From JBEVOS01 sp044226655 (GTDB lineage: Bacteria; Pseudomonadota; Alphaproteobacteria; Caulobacterales; Aquidulcibacteraceae), in the NCBI GenBank assembly GCA_044226655.1, contig JBGAGO010000002.1, positions 248,001 to 312,000 on the forward strand: a DNA stretch of 64,000 bases, written 5' to 3'. Numbering within the stretch: the stretch's first letter is position 1; each line of letters begins with the position of its first letter. This document shows, in pieces, positions 52,826-61,720 of this stretch. Both the position numbers and the translations under genes were made by a program. The notes under the pieces were generated by a model that was given only the letters and a program-made list of their open reading frames with translations, was not told the origin of the DNA and ran no database searches.

Positions 52826-53898
52826 GGCGCGCGCCACAACAGGCTGGCGTCGCCATAGGAATAGAAGCGATAGCCGTGCGCGATCGCGTGCGCATAGGCC
52901 GCGCGCATGCGCTCAAGGCCCGCGAACGCGCTCACCAGCATGAACAGAGTCGAGCGCGGCAGGTGGAAATTGGTCCAGAGCCCATCGGCGATGCGGAAGC
53001 GATAGCCGGGCGTGATGAAGATCGAGGTGTCGCCGGCCTCGGCGCACACGCGCCCATCTTCTGTCGCCGCCGATTCAAGACTGCGCAACGCCGTGGTGCC
53101 GATCGCGATCACGCGCCGCCCCTCGGCCTTGGCGCGGTTGACGGCCGCCGCGGTCTCTTGTGGAATCTCGCGCCATTCGGCGTGCATCGCGTGGTCATCC
53201 GTATCGTCGGCCTTCACAGGCAGAAACGTGCCGGCGCCGACATGCAGCGTCACGCGCGCGGTCTCGACGCCGGCCGCCGCCAGCTGCGCCATCAGCGCCG
53301 GCGTGAAATGGAGGCCCGCTGTCGGCGCGGCGACCGCGCCATCCTTGGCCGCGAACATGGTCTGATAATCGCGCTCGTCGGCTTCATCCGGCGCGCGCTT
53401 GCTGGCGATATAGGGCGGCAGCGGCATCACGCCCGCCGCGGCGATCGCGCTGTCGAGATCGGGGCCTGCGAGATCGAAATCCAGCACCGCCTCGCCGCCC
53501 TCGCCCTTCTCGATCAGAGCCGCATCGAGCGCGCCAAGCAGGCAGGCATTGTCGCGCGTTTCGCCGAAGCGCAGACGATCGCCGAGCTTCAGCCGCTTGC
53601 CCGGCTTCAGGAAGGCGCTCCAGCGCGACGGGGTAAGCCGCTTGTGCAGCGTCGCTTCGATCGCAACCACATGATCGTCCCGTTCGCGCACGCCCGAGAG
53701 CCGCGCATGGATCACGCGCGTATCGTTCACCACCAGCAAATCGCCGCGCCGAAAGAACGCGGGCGCATCGCGCACGATCCGGTCCTCGAACGGGCCGGCG
53801 GGCGGCACGACGAGCAGGCGCGCCGCATCGCGCGGGCGCGCGGGCTGGAGCGCGATGCGCTCATCCGGCAGCTCAAAATCGAAGGCGTCCACACGCAT
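52822..53898 (-). CDS. queA: S-adenosylmethionine:tRNA ribosyltransferase-isomerase
   Basis: A 358-residue enzyme that adds the epoxycyclopentanediol ring during queuosine synthesis. It begins MRVDAFDFELPDERIALQPA, has LLVVNDTRVIHARLSG, PLPPYIASKRAPDEADERDYQ-like substrate region, AAPTAGLHFTPALMAQL and VTLHVGAGTFLPVKADD. ATG 53898 fits the family; an upstream in-frame start (53943) overlaps the previous gene. It is directly coupled to tgt, the next enzyme of the pathway. Confidence 0.96.
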   Translation of the reverse strand: MRVDAFDFELPDERIALQPARPRDAARLLVVPPAGPFEDRIVRDAPAFFRRGDLLVVNDTRVIHARLSGVRERDDHVVAIEATLHKRLTPSRWSAFLKPGKRLKLGDRLRFGETRDNACLLGALDAALIEKGEGGEAVLDFDLAGPDLDSAIAAAGVMPLPPYIASKRAPDEADERDYQTMFAAKDGAVAAPTAGLHFTPALMAQLAAAGVETARVTLHVGAGTFLPVKADDTDDHAMHAEWREIPQETAAAVNRAKAEGRRVIAIGTTALRSLESAATEDGRVCAEAGDTSIFITPGYRFRIADGLWTNFHLPRSTLFMLVSAFAGLERMRAAYAHAIAHGYRFYSYGDASLLWRAP

Positions 53899-53909
53899 GG
53901 GCCGGCGGT

Positions 53910-54521
53910 CTACGCGCTGGCCTTGAGCCGCGCCAGCTCCCACGCGATGTTGGCGCGCGCGAGCACGGCCAATTCGCCTTCGTAGAGATCGGTGCGGAAG
54001 AGCCGTGTCTGCGCCGCCAGCCCGTTCAGAAATGCGCCGCGCCCTGCCGCGAAGGCCGCGTCGGGCACATGGCCGTATTCGGCGCGAATATCGTCGGCAT
54101 AGCGCCGATAGGTCTCGGCCGGCGCGCCAAGGATCGCAATGTCCATGTCGAGAAAGAGCGCCTCATCCGCGCTCGCCTGCCCCGCGCCATGCGCCTTCGT
54201 TTTGAGGATGAGCCGGGCGACGCGCGCGGCCAGCGCTGCATCGGGGATGGCGCGCAAGGCCCAATCGGCGCTGCGCTCTTCATTGTCGGGCGCGCGCGGA
54301 TCGTAGACCGCGTCGTGAAACCAAATCGCGTTGAGCACGAGCGCGCGGTCCGCGATCAGCGCCGCGCGGCGCTCTTCTTCTTCCAGCAGCCACAGCACAT
54401 GGCCGAGACCATGATAGCGGCGCTGCGGTTCGTCATAGGCCGCGATCAGCGCCTCGCCGAGGTCGAGATCGGCGGAGAGCGCGAGCCAGCGGCGGCGCAG
54501 CGCAAGCGCCGCCCCACTCAC
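53910..54521 (-). CDS. HD-domain predicted metal-dependent hydrolase
   Basis: A 203-residue helical protein. The pattern RYHGLGHVLWLLEEEERRAA, LNAIWFHDAVYDPRAPDNEE and RSADWALRAIPDA, then LILKTKAHG and LFLDMDIAILGAPAETYRRY is that of COG4339-type HD proteins with His, His-Asp and Asp metal ligands. The substrate is unknown. The start is GTG (54521), which overlaps the ppiB stop as GTGA. It sits inside the gyrA-queA-tgt operon. Confidence 0.85.
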   Translation of the reverse strand: MSGAALALRRRWLALSADLDLGEALIAAYDEPQRRYHGLGHVLWLLEEEERRAALIADRALVLNAIWFHDAVYDPRAPDNEERSADWALRAIPDAALAARVARLILKTKAHGAGQASADEALFLDMDIAILGAPAETYRRYADDIRAEYGHVPDAAFAAGRGAFLNGLAAQTRLFRTDLYEGELAVLARANIAWELARLKASA

Positions 54522-54982
54522 CCCTTGCGCATCGTGACGATCTTGCCTGGATTGCGCGGCGGCTCGCCCTTGGGCAGCGCATCGACATGCTCCATGCCGT
54601 CCACGACCTCGCCCCACACGGTGTACTGGCCATCCAGGAACGTGGCGTCGTCCAGGCAGATGAAGAATTGCGAATTGGCCGAATGCGGATCGTTGGTGCG
54701 CGCCATCGAGCAGGCACCGCGCACGTGCGGTTCGTTGGAGAACTCGGCGCGCAGATTGGGCTTGCTTGATCCGCCGGTGCCGTTGCGGTTCTTGCCGTCG
54801 CCGCCCTGCGCCATGAAGCCGTCGATGACGCGATGGAACGGCACGCCGTCGTAGAAGCCCTCTTCGGCCAGCTCGCTGATGCGCGCCACGTGATTCGGCG
54901 CCAGATCGGGCCGGAGCTTGATCACCACCGGCCCGGTCTCGAGCGTCATGATCACGGTATCAGCGGAATGATCGACCACCAA
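54518..54982 (-). CDS. ppiB: Cytoplasmic cyclophilin-type peptidyl-prolyl isomerase
   Basis: A 154-residue protein without a signal. Signatures are LRPDLAPNHVARISELAEEG, FYDGVPFHRVIDGFMAQGGD, CSMARTNDPHSANSQFFICL and YTVWGEVVDGMEHVDAL. I favour the TTG at 54982 because GGGAG lies six bases upstream and the added residues match the family start; the ATG at 54949 is the alternative, 2 bp after the upstream stop. The first option overlaps the preceding cyclophilin gene by 31 bp. Confidence 0.93.
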   Translation of the reverse strand: MVVDHSADTVIMTLETGPVVIKLRPDLAPNHVARISELAEEGFYDGVPFHRVIDGFMAQGGDGKNRNGTGGSSKPNLRAEFSNEPHVRGACSMARTNDPHSANSQFFICLDDATFLDGQYTVWGEVVDGMEHVDALPKGEPPRNPGKIVTMRKG

Positions 54983-55839
54983 TGTCTCTCCCTGGAATTG
55001 CGTTCACCGAGCACGCGGACCGGCAGCTCAACGTCGCACACCGAGAAATCGGCGCCGCGATCACTGCGCGTGGAATCCACCAGACGGCGGAAATCCTGGC
55101 TGTCCGTGCGGATGATATAGATAGGCGCCCGCTCATCCGGCGGCACATCGGCCGCCAGGCGCACCGACAGCATCCGGTCCGGCACGGGCGGGGGCTCGCC
55201 CACGGCGATCTGGCGCACCGCGTCCATGCCCCAGACCACGCGGCCGAAAATCGTGTAGCGCTTATCGAGCGAGGGATAGGGCCCGCGCATGATGAAGAAT
55301 TGGCTGTTGGCGCTGTCGATGTCGTCAGAGCGCGCCATCGACACGATGCCCGGGCAATGCAGCGCCCAGGCCGCCGCGCGGCCATCGCGCGTCACCGCCA
55401 TCTGGCTGTCGGGCTGGGTCTCGATCGGCAGCGCCTTGTAGAAGCCGAGCCGCGCCCCGCCCTGCACGGCGGCTTCCACGAACGGCATGTCGGGCCCGCG
55501 CCGGAACAGGAATTCGTTGTGGAGGTCGGGCAGCGTCGAGGCGCCTTCGCCCGTGCCGAGCGGATCGCCGGTCTGCGCCATGAAGCCTTCGATCACGCGG
55601 TGGAAGGTCAGCCCATCATAGAAATGGGCGCGCGTCAGCGTGCGGATGCGCTCGACATGGTTGGGCGCGATCTCGGGATAGAGTTCGATCACGATGCGGC
55701 CATGCGTCGTGTCGATATAGAGCGTGTAGTCCGGATCGAGCTGGCGCCAGCGCGTGGGATCGGGCGCGGGCTGCGCGAAAGCGGGCAAGGCGAGGAACAG
55801 CGCGCCCAGCAAGCACGCCAAAACACTGAGACGCATCAC
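54952..55839 (-). CDS. Periplasmic cyclophilin-type peptidyl-prolyl isomerase with C-terminal extension
   Basis: A 295-residue protein with a signal peptide (LSVLACLLGALFLALPAFAQ). The cyclophilin domain (about 35-215) has IVIELYPEIAPNHVERIRTL, FYDGLTFHRVIEGFMAQTGD, IVSMARSDDIDSANSQFFIM and YTIFGRVVWGMDAVRQIAVG. An insert after GEGASTLPDLHNEFLFRRG and a C-terminal tail of about 75 residues, DVPPDERAPIYIIRTDSQDF onward, exceed the minimal fold. It is coupled to coaD by ATGA and is followed by the cytoplasmic paralogue. Confidence 0.93.
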   Translation of the reverse strand: MMRLSVLACLLGALFLALPAFAQPAPDPTRWRQLDPDYTLYIDTTHGRIVIELYPEIAPNHVERIRTLTRAHFYDGLTFHRVIEGFMAQTGDPLGTGEGASTLPDLHNEFLFRRGPDMPFVEAAVQGGARLGFYKALPIETQPDSQMAVTRDGRAAAWALHCPGIVSMARSDDIDSANSQFFIMRGPYPSLDKRYTIFGRVVWGMDAVRQIAVGEPPPVPDRMLSVRLAADVPPDERAPIYIIRTDSQDFRRLVDSTRSDRGADFSVCDVELPVRVLGERNSRERHWWSIIPLIP

Positions 55840-56330
55840 GACCCCCTGAGTTTGGCCTTGAGACGTCGTTCCACTTCCGCCGGCACGAAATGCGCGATGT
55901 CCCCTTCTAGGCGCGCGATTTCCTTGACGAGCCGCGACGCCACCGCCTGGTGCGTCGGGTCCGCCATCAGAAACACCGTCTCGATCGTTGGATCGAGATG
56001 CTTGTTCATGCCCACCAGCTGAAACTCGTACTCAAAGTCCGTCATCGAGCGGATGCCCCGCACGATGAACTTAGCTCCCACGCTGGCGGCGAACTTAACC
56101 GACAATGTGTCGAAAGGACGAACTTCAATGACAGCGGGCGCATTCAGCTTGGCGCATTCGCTCTCCAGCATCTCGACGCGCTCGGCCAGGGTGAAAAGCG
56201 GGCCTTTGTCCGCGTTGATGGCCACGGCCACGACCAGCTTGTCCACGAGATGGGCGGCCCGGCCGATAATGTCCAAATGCCCGAGCGTAACCGGGTCGAA
56301 CGTCCCGTTGTACATGCCGACCCGGGTCAT
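55836..56330 (-). CDS. coaD: Phosphopantetheine adenylyltransferase
   Basis: A 164-residue nucleotidyltransferase of coenzyme A synthesis. The ATP motif TFDPVTLGHLDIIGRAAHL carries the T/H-x-G-H signature; ISSMTDFEYEFQL-like substrate region is present as RGIRSMTDFEYEFQLVGMN. The position normally Pro before G-T-F-D-P is Asn here. It is coupled to gyrA (ATGA, 56327-56330) and to the periplasmic cyclophilin gene. Confidence 0.95.
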   Translation of the reverse strand: MTRVGMYNGTFDPVTLGHLDIIGRAAHLVDKLVVAVAINADKGPLFTLAERVEMLESECAKLNAPAVIEVRPFDTLSVKFAASVGAKFIVRGIRSMTDFEYEFQLVGMNKHLDPTIETVFLMADPTHQAVASRLVKEIARLEGDIAHFVPAEVERRLKAKLRGS

Positions 56331-59050
56331 TCGGCGTCTCCGGCCTCTTCGCCGCCCTCCCCGCCGACATCCGGCAGGCGTTCAGCGGCGACCACGTGCT
56401 CGTCCTCGCCGGTGCGCAGGATCCAGACGCCCTGCGTGGCCCGCCCGGCGATGCGGATGCCTTCGACGCCGGTGCGGATGAGCTGGCCCTTGTCGGTCAC
56501 CAGCAGCAATTCCTCGCCGTCCGAGACGGGGAAGGACGCCACCAGCCGCGCGCCGGGCGTAAGGCGGTGCGCGATGAGGCCTTTGCCGCCGCGGCCCGTC
56601 ACCCGGTATTCGTAGGACGAGGCCCGCTTGCCGAGGCCTTCCGATGTCACCGTCAGGATGAACTGCTCCTGCGTTTTGAGCCAGGTGAGGCGCTCGAACG
56701 GTACATCCGCCGCCTGCGCTTCTTCCTCACCGTTTTCCGGCTCGCCTTCCTCCGCGGGGCCGCGATTGGCGGCGTCCCATTTGAAATAGGCGGCGCGTTC
56801 TTCGGGCGTCACCTCGACATGGCGCAGCACGCTCATGCCGATGACGAGATCGTCGTCCTGCAGATTGACGCCGCGCACGCCGGTGGAATCGCGGCCCTTG
56901 AACACGCGCACATCCGTCACGGCGAAGCGGATGCATTGCGCATTCGCCGTCGTCAGCAGCACGTCATCGTCTTCGCTGCAGATCTGCACGTCGATGATGC
57001 CGTCGCCCTCATCGAGCTTCATGGCGATCTTGCCGGCGCGGTTCACCTGCGTGAAATCGCTGAGCTTGTTGCGCCGCACATTGCCCGAGCGCGTGGCGAA
57101 CATCACGTCGAGCTTTTCCCAATCGTGCTCGTCTTCCGGCAGCGCCATCACCGAGGTGATGCGCTCGCCCTGCTCAAGCGGCAGCATGTTGATCAGCGCG
57201 CGCCCGCGCGTGCGCGGATCGCCGGCCGGCAGGCGCCACACTTTTTCTTTGTAAACCTGGCCCGTGGACGAGAAGAACAGGATCGGCGTGTGCGTGGAGG
57301 CCACGAACAGGCGCGTGATGAAATCTTCTTCCTTGGTCTGCATGCCGGCGCGGCCTTTGCCGCCGCGGCGCTGCGTGCGGTAGGCCGCAAGCGGCGTGCG
57401 CTTCACGTAGCCGCCATGCGTGACCGTGACGACCATATCCTCGCGCGGGATCAGCGATTCATCATCGATCTCGCCGTCGCTTTCGGAGAACGTGGTGCGC
57501 CGCGCCCAGCCGAATTGCTCCTTCACCTCGACGAGTTCGCCGCGGATCACGGAGAAGATGCGTTCGCGCGAGGCCAGCAGATCGAGCAGATCCTTGATCT
57601 CTTCGGCGATCTCATTGGCGGCTTTCGCGATATCGTCGCGGCCAAGGCCGGTGAGGCGCGAGAGCTGCAGCGCGAGGATCGCGCGCGCCTGTTCATCCGA
57701 CAGGCGCAATGTCCCTTCGCTGCTGATCTTGGTGCGCGGATCGGCGATCAGTTCGAGCAGCGGCAGCATGTCCGAAGCCGGCCAATCGCGCGCCTGCAAG
57801 CGCTCGCGCGCCGTGGCGGGATCGGGGCTTTCGCGGATGGTGCGGATGACCTCGTCGATATTGGCGACGGCGATGGCGAGGCCGACGGTTTCGTGCCCGC
57901 GCTTGCGCGCCTTGGCCAAACGGAATTTGGCGCGCCGCGTGACGACCTGTTCGCGGAAGCTCAGGAAGATGTCGAGAATCTTCCGAAGGCCCATCTGTTC
58001 GGGCTGGCCGGCGTTCAGCGCCAGCATGTTCACGCCGAACGAGGTCTGCAGCGCCGAATAGCGATAGAGCTGATTGAGTACGACATCGGCCACCGCGTCG
58101 CGCTTCAGCTCGATCACGAGGCGGATGCCCAGCCGGTTGGATTCGTCGCGCACTTCCGCGATGCCTTCGACACGCTTTTCGCGCACCTGCTCGCCGATCT
58201 TCTCCACCATCTCGGACTTGTTCACCTGATAGGGAATTTCGGTGAACACGAGCGCCTCGCGCCCGCGGATGGTTTCGATGTGATGCTTGGCGCGGATGAC
58301 GACGGAGCCGCGCCCCGTCATCAGCGCCAGCCGCGCGCCGCCGCGGCCGAGGATTTCCCCGCCGGTCGGGAAATCCGGCCCGGGCACGATTTCCAGGAGC
58401 TCAAGATCGGTGGTGTCCGGCTTGTCGATCAGCGCCACGCAGGCGTCGATCACTTCGGAGAGATTGTGCGGCGGGATGTTCGTGGCCATACCAACCGCGA
58501 TGCCGCCGCCGCCATTGACGAGCAGATTGGGGAAGCGCGCCGGCAGCACCGTCGGCTCCTGCATCGAGCCGTCGTAATTGTCCTGAAAATCGACCGTGCC
58601 TTCGTCTATGTCATCGAGCAGCGCGCGCGCAGCCTTGGCCAGCCGCGCTTCGGTGTAGCGCATCGACGCCGGCTCATCGCCGTCGATCGAGCCGAAATTG
58701 CCCTGCCCGTCGATCAGCGGCAGGCCCATCGAAAAGTCCTGCGCGAGGCGCACCAAGGTCATGTAGATCGCGGCGTCGCCATGCGGGTGATAATTGCCCA
58801 TCACCTCGCCGACGGATTTGGCGCTCTTGCGGTAGGCGCGGTCATGCGTGTTGCCGCCCTCGTCCATCGCATAGAGGATGCGGCGGTGGACGGGCTTCAA
58901 TCCGTCGCGCGCGTCCGGCAAGGCGCGCGAGACAATGACGCTCATCGCATAGGAGAGATACGAGCTGCGCAGCTCGTCCTCGACCGAGATCGGGGACACG
59001 CCTTTCGGCGGGCCGCCGGATTCGGGTTTGGAATCAGTGGGCTCAGACAA
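56327..59050 (-). CDS. gyrA: DNA gyrase subunit A
   Basis: A 907-residue subunit that introduces negative supercoils with GyrB. The N-terminal part has SYLSYAMSVIVSRALPDARD, GLKPVHRRILYAMDEGGNTH, YHPHGDAAIYMTLVRLAQDF (the quinolone-resistance region) and the catalytic Tyr in PASMRYTEARLAKAARALL. The C-terminal beta-pinwheel includes the GyrA box QRRGGKGRAG, which distinguishes it from ParC. A Glu-rich insert (about 765-785) lies in the C-terminal domain. It leads the gyrA-coaD-ppi-ppiB-HD-queA-tgt operon. Confidence 0.97.
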   Translation of the reverse strand: MSEPTDSKPESGGPPKGVSPISVEDELRSSYLSYAMSVIVSRALPDARDGLKPVHRRILYAMDEGGNTHDRAYRKSAKSVGEVMGNYHPHGDAAIYMTLVRLAQDFSMGLPLIDGQGNFGSIDGDEPASMRYTEARLAKAARALLDDIDEGTVDFQDNYDGSMQEPTVLPARFPNLLVNGGGGIAVGMATNIPPHNLSEVIDACVALIDKPDTTDLELLEIVPGPDFPTGGEILGRGGARLALMTGRGSVVIRAKHHIETIRGREALVFTEIPYQVNKSEMVEKIGEQVREKRVEGIAEVRDESNRLGIRLVIELKRDAVADVVLNQLYRYSALQTSFGVNMLALNAGQPEQMGLRKILDIFLSFREQVVTRRAKFRLAKARKRGHETVGLAIAVANIDEVIRTIRESPDPATARERLQARDWPASDMLPLLELIADPRTKISSEGTLRLSDEQARAILALQLSRLTGLGRDDIAKAANEIAEEIKDLLDLLASRERIFSVIRGELVEVKEQFGWARRTTFSESDGEIDDESLIPREDMVVTVTHGGYVKRTPLAAYRTQRRGGKGRAGMQTKEEDFITRLFVASTHTPILFFSSTGQVYKEKVWRLPAGDPRTRGRALINMLPLEQGERITSVMALPEDEHDWEKLDVMFATRSGNVRRNKLSDFTQVNRAGKIAMKLDEGDGIIDVQICSEDDDVLLTTANAQCIRFAVTDVRVFKGRDSTGVRGVNLQDDDLVIGMSVLRHVEVTPEERAAYFKWDAANRGPAEEGEPENGEEEAQAADVPFERLTWLKTQEQFILTVTSEGLGKRASSYEYRVTGRGGKGLIAHRLTPGARLVASFPVSDGEELLLVTDKGQLIRTGVEGIRIAGRATQGVWILRTGEDEHVVAAERLPDVGGEGGEEAGDAE

Positions 59051-59160
59051 ATTGATCGGGCTTGAATCTGGGGATAAATCGGTCGCGTTCGAGTCTGCCG
59101 GAAGCTAGCATCCGGCCCACCGCGCGGCAAATTTGCACGCAAGAGATGAGGCGTCTTTCC

Positions 59161-59736
59161 ATGAAGGCAATTGCAGCGGTTTTGGCCGCCTTGTCGCTCT
59201 CGGCGTGCGCCGGCGGGTTCACGCAATTGCCGGATATTCCGGCGCTGCCGCCGCCCTCCACGGCCGCCACGCAGGTGCCGATCGTCGGCGTCGATGGCCG
59301 GCCCGTCGGGCTTTTGACGCTCGCGGAAGGCCCACGCGGCGTGCTGGTGCGGATCAACACCTTCGCGGGCATGCTGCCGCCGGGCTGGCACGGCGTGCAT
59401 TTCCACGCGGTCGGTGATTGCTCGGCGCGCGGCTTCGCCTCGGCCGCCGCCCATGCCGGCCATACCGACCGCACCGATCATGGCCTCCTCGCCGATGGCG
59501 GGCCTGAGCCGGGCGATCTGCCGAACCTGCTTGTGCCCTCCGCGCAGCAAGGCGCAGCCGTCGAATTCTTCTCGCCCTTCGTCACGCTCGGAACCGTGCG
59601 CGGGCGCACGGCGCTACGCGACGCGGACGGCTCGGCTCTCATCATCCACGCCAATCCCGACGATCACACCAGTCAGCCGATCGGCGGCGCCGGCGATCGC
59701 ATCGCGTGCGCGGTCATTCCGCCGGCGCAGCCCTAA
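59161..59736 (+). CDS. sodC: Cu/Zn superoxide dismutase-like lipoprotein, altered zinc ligand
   Basis: A 191-residue exported protein with a lipoprotein-type signal (AAVLAALSLSAC). Copper ligands are seen in WHGVHFHAVGDC and LIIHANPDDHTSQP, the disulfide Cys in GDCSA and DRIACAVI, and the active Arg in GAGDRIACAV. In the zinc loop, where relatives read GPHAGDLPN, this protein has GPEPGDLPN, so one zinc His is Glu; the other ligands (His of AAAHAGH, His of DHGLL, and the Asp) appear present. ATG 59161 gives the signal peptide. It is convergent with the EamA gene, overlapping by 23 bp. Confidence 0.88.
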   Translation: MKAIAAVLAALSLSACAGGFTQLPDIPALPPPSTAATQVPIVGVDGRPVGLLTLAEGPRGVLVRINTFAGMLPPGWHGVHFHAVGDCSARGFASAAAHAGHTDRTDHGLLADGGPEPGDLPNLLVPSAQQGAAVEFFSPFVTLGTVRGRTALRDADGSALIIHANPDDHTSQPIGGAGDRIACAVIPPAQP

Positions 59737-60604
59737 GGCCGCGCTCGGCCAGCGCCGTCAGCGCCACGCCCGCGATCGTGATCGCCCCGCCGATCAGGAA
59801 TTGCGGCGTGATCGTATCGCCGAGCAGCCAGGCGCCCAGCGCGATCGCGAGGATGGGCGAGAGGAACATGTAGGGCGTCGTGCGCGCCACTTCGTATTTG
59901 CGCACCAGCGCGAACATCAGCGCGTTCGCCACCACGCTCGACGCCAGCGCGCCGTAGGCGAGGCACGCGAACGCCAGCCAGCCGGCGCTTGCCAGCTGCG
60001 CCGTGTGATCGCGCTCCGTCGCCAAGGAAAGCGGCAGCAAAGTCGCCGTCGCCGCCAGCGCGATCCACGCCTGATAAGCCAAGGGATGCACGGCGGGGCC
60101 GCGCCGCACTACGATGGAAACGCCGCCATAGATCACCGAGGCCAAGCCCACGAGCGCGAACGCGCCCAATTGCGGGATGATCGATCGATCCGCCGCCAGC
60201 ACGATGATGCCGAGAAACGACACCACCACGCCCACGATGCGCCGCGCGCCCATGCGCTCGTGCAGGAAGATCGAGGCGAAGATCGTCGAGGCCGGAATCC
60301 AGAGCTGCATGGCGATCACCATGGGCGCCAGATCATGCGCCATCCAAAGCCCGACCGCCTGAATGCCGAAATGCGCCGCCGTCATCAGCCCGACGATCGA
60401 GAGCGGCCGCGTCATGCCGGGCGGCGGGCGCCAGAACGGGACGAGCAGAAGCGCGGTCAGGATGAACCGGATCGAGGACGCGAACAGCGGCGACAGATGC
60501 AGCAGCGCATATTTCGCCGCCACATTGTTGACCGCCCAGATCGCCGCGATCAGCACCAGCCACAGGGCGTCCAACGGCGCGATCGGTTTCATCTGCACGG
60601 ACAT
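59714..60604 (-). CDS. EamA/DMT-type inner-membrane exporter
   Basis: A 296-residue protein with ten hydrophobic segments in two EamA repeats. The first repeat begins WLVLIAAIWAVNNVAAKYAL and the second FALVGLASVIYGGVSIVVRR. Residues PYMFLSPILAIALGAWLLGD and TITPQFLIGGAITIAGVAL are typical of the last helices. It probably exports an amino acid or other metabolite; the substrate cannot be read from sequence. ATG 60604 or 60592 are both possible starts. Confidence 0.9.
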   Translation of the reverse strand: MSVQMKPIAPLDALWLVLIAAIWAVNNVAAKYALLHLSPLFASSIRFILTALLLVPFWRPPPGMTRPLSIVGLMTAAHFGIQAVGLWMAHDLAPMVIAMQLWIPASTIFASIFLHERMGARRIVGVVVSFLGIIVLAADRSIIPQLGAFALVGLASVIYGGVSIVVRRGPAVHPLAYQAWIALAATATLLPLSLATERDHTAQLASAGWLAFACLAYGALASSVVANALMFALVRKYEVARTTPYMFLSPILAIALGAWLLGDTITPQFLIGGAITIAGVALTALAERGLRAAPAE

Positions 60605-60664
60605 GAACGCGCGCTAAGGGCCGTGCGCCGCGGCAAACGTCAAGCATGCAGAGCGCAACGCCGT

Positions 60665-60793
60665 GCTCCCCCGCGAGGGGGAGCTGTCGAGTGCAGCGAG
60701 ACTGAGGGGGCGGAAGCGCTGCGTTGAACGGCGGGAATCCGCCCCATCCGTCTCGCCGCTGCGCGGCGATCCACCTTCCCCTCCCGGGGAAGG
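60665..60793. repeat. Composite palindromic repeat (family 1) upstream of the MBL-fold gene
   Basis: Elements in order: GCTCCCCC/GGGGGAGC (60665-60684), GTCGAGTGCAGCGAGAC, GAGGGGGCGG pairing with CCGCCCC, TCGCCGC/GCGGCGA, and CCTTCCCC/GGGGAAGG (60774-60793). The left half closely repeats that at 30285, and the right half, including TCTCG..GCCG and CGATCCACCT, repeats that of 26148-26289. It lies in a 230-bp gap between divergent genes. Confidence 0.85.
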
Positions 60794-60834
60794 ACGGCGT
60801 TTCTCATCGGGGCCCTCTTTGCTACGCTCGCTCA

Positions 60835-61689
60835 ATGCAATTCGCCCGCGCCCTCGTGACGCTCGCCCTCTTCGCCCTCGCCGCGTGCGCCTCGCCCGCA
60901 ACGCGAACGGCTGCGCCGGCGGCGATCCAGCTTTACGCGATGGATTGCGGGCGCATTCATGTCTCGGATGCGGATTCGTTCGCCGATGACGGCTCGTTCA
61001 AAGGCCAGGCGCGCGATCTCATCGTGCCCTGCTATCTCATCCGCCATCCGCGCGGCGATCTGATCTGGGATACGGGCCTGCCGACCACGTTTCACGATCA
61101 TCCCGAAGGCGTCGATGCCGGCGAATATCACATGACCCTGCCGGTCACGCTCGCCGCGCAGCTCGCGCAACTCAACATCGCGCCCGATGCTATCGAATTC
61201 CTCTCGCTCTCCCATTCGCATTTCGACCATGTCGGCGCCGCCGCGCTCTTCACGCACCCGACCTGGATCGTGGACGCCAACGAGCGCGCCTGGATGTTCC
61301 GTCCCGAAGCGCGCGCGCAGGAAGAATTCCCGCTGATCGCACCGCTCGAGCAGATGCAGACGACACAGATCACCGGCGATGGCGATTACGACGTGTTCGG
61401 CGACGGCTCGGTCGTCATCGTGCAGGCGCCTGGGCACACGCCCGGCCATTGCGTGCTCGTGCTGCGCCTCGCCCACGCCGGCCCGGTCATTCTCTCCGGC
61501 GATCTCTGGCATCTCGAAGGCAGCCGCGAGCGCCGCACCGTGCCGACCTACAACACCGATCGCGCGCAGACGCTGGCTTCCATGGACAAGATCGAAGCCC
61601 TCGCCGCGCGCCTCCATGCGCGCGTGATCCGCGAACACGTGCCGGCCGATTTCGCGAGCCTGCCCGCGTTTCCCGTGGCGCTGGAGTAA
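60835..61689 (+). CDS. Metallo-beta-lactamase-fold hydrolase, predicted lipoprotein
   Basis: A 284-residue protein with a lipoprotein signal (LVTLALFALAAC). The zinc motif is LSLSHSHFDHVGAAALFTHP, with later His in QAPGHTPGHCVLVLRLAH and Asp in VILSGDLWHL, and a final His in VIREHVPAD. The pattern DLIWDTGLPTTFHD is that of the AHL-lactonase-like branch. Lactone or other ester hydrolysis is possible; the substrate is not known. ATG 60835 fits the signal peptide; the longer open frame from 60724 crosses the repeat. Confidence 0.9.
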   Translation: MQFARALVTLALFALAACASPATRTAAPAAIQLYAMDCGRIHVSDADSFADDGSFKGQARDLIVPCYLIRHPRGDLIWDTGLPTTFHDHPEGVDAGEYHMTLPVTLAAQLAQLNIAPDAIEFLSLSHSHFDHVGAAALFTHPTWIVDANERAWMFRPEARAQEEFPLIAPLEQMQTTQITGDGDYDVFGDGSVVIVQAPGHTPGHCVLVLRLAHAGPVILSGDLWHLEGSRERRTVPTYNTDRAQTLASMDKIEALAARLHARVIREHVPADFASLPAFPVALE

Positions 61690-61720
61690 AAGCTCCCCCG
61701 CTCACGCTTGCACATAACCT

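Noticed and set aside
56396..59065. 889-codon open frame antisense to gyrA
   Set aside because: Arg/Ala/His-rich shadow frame; gyrA is certain.
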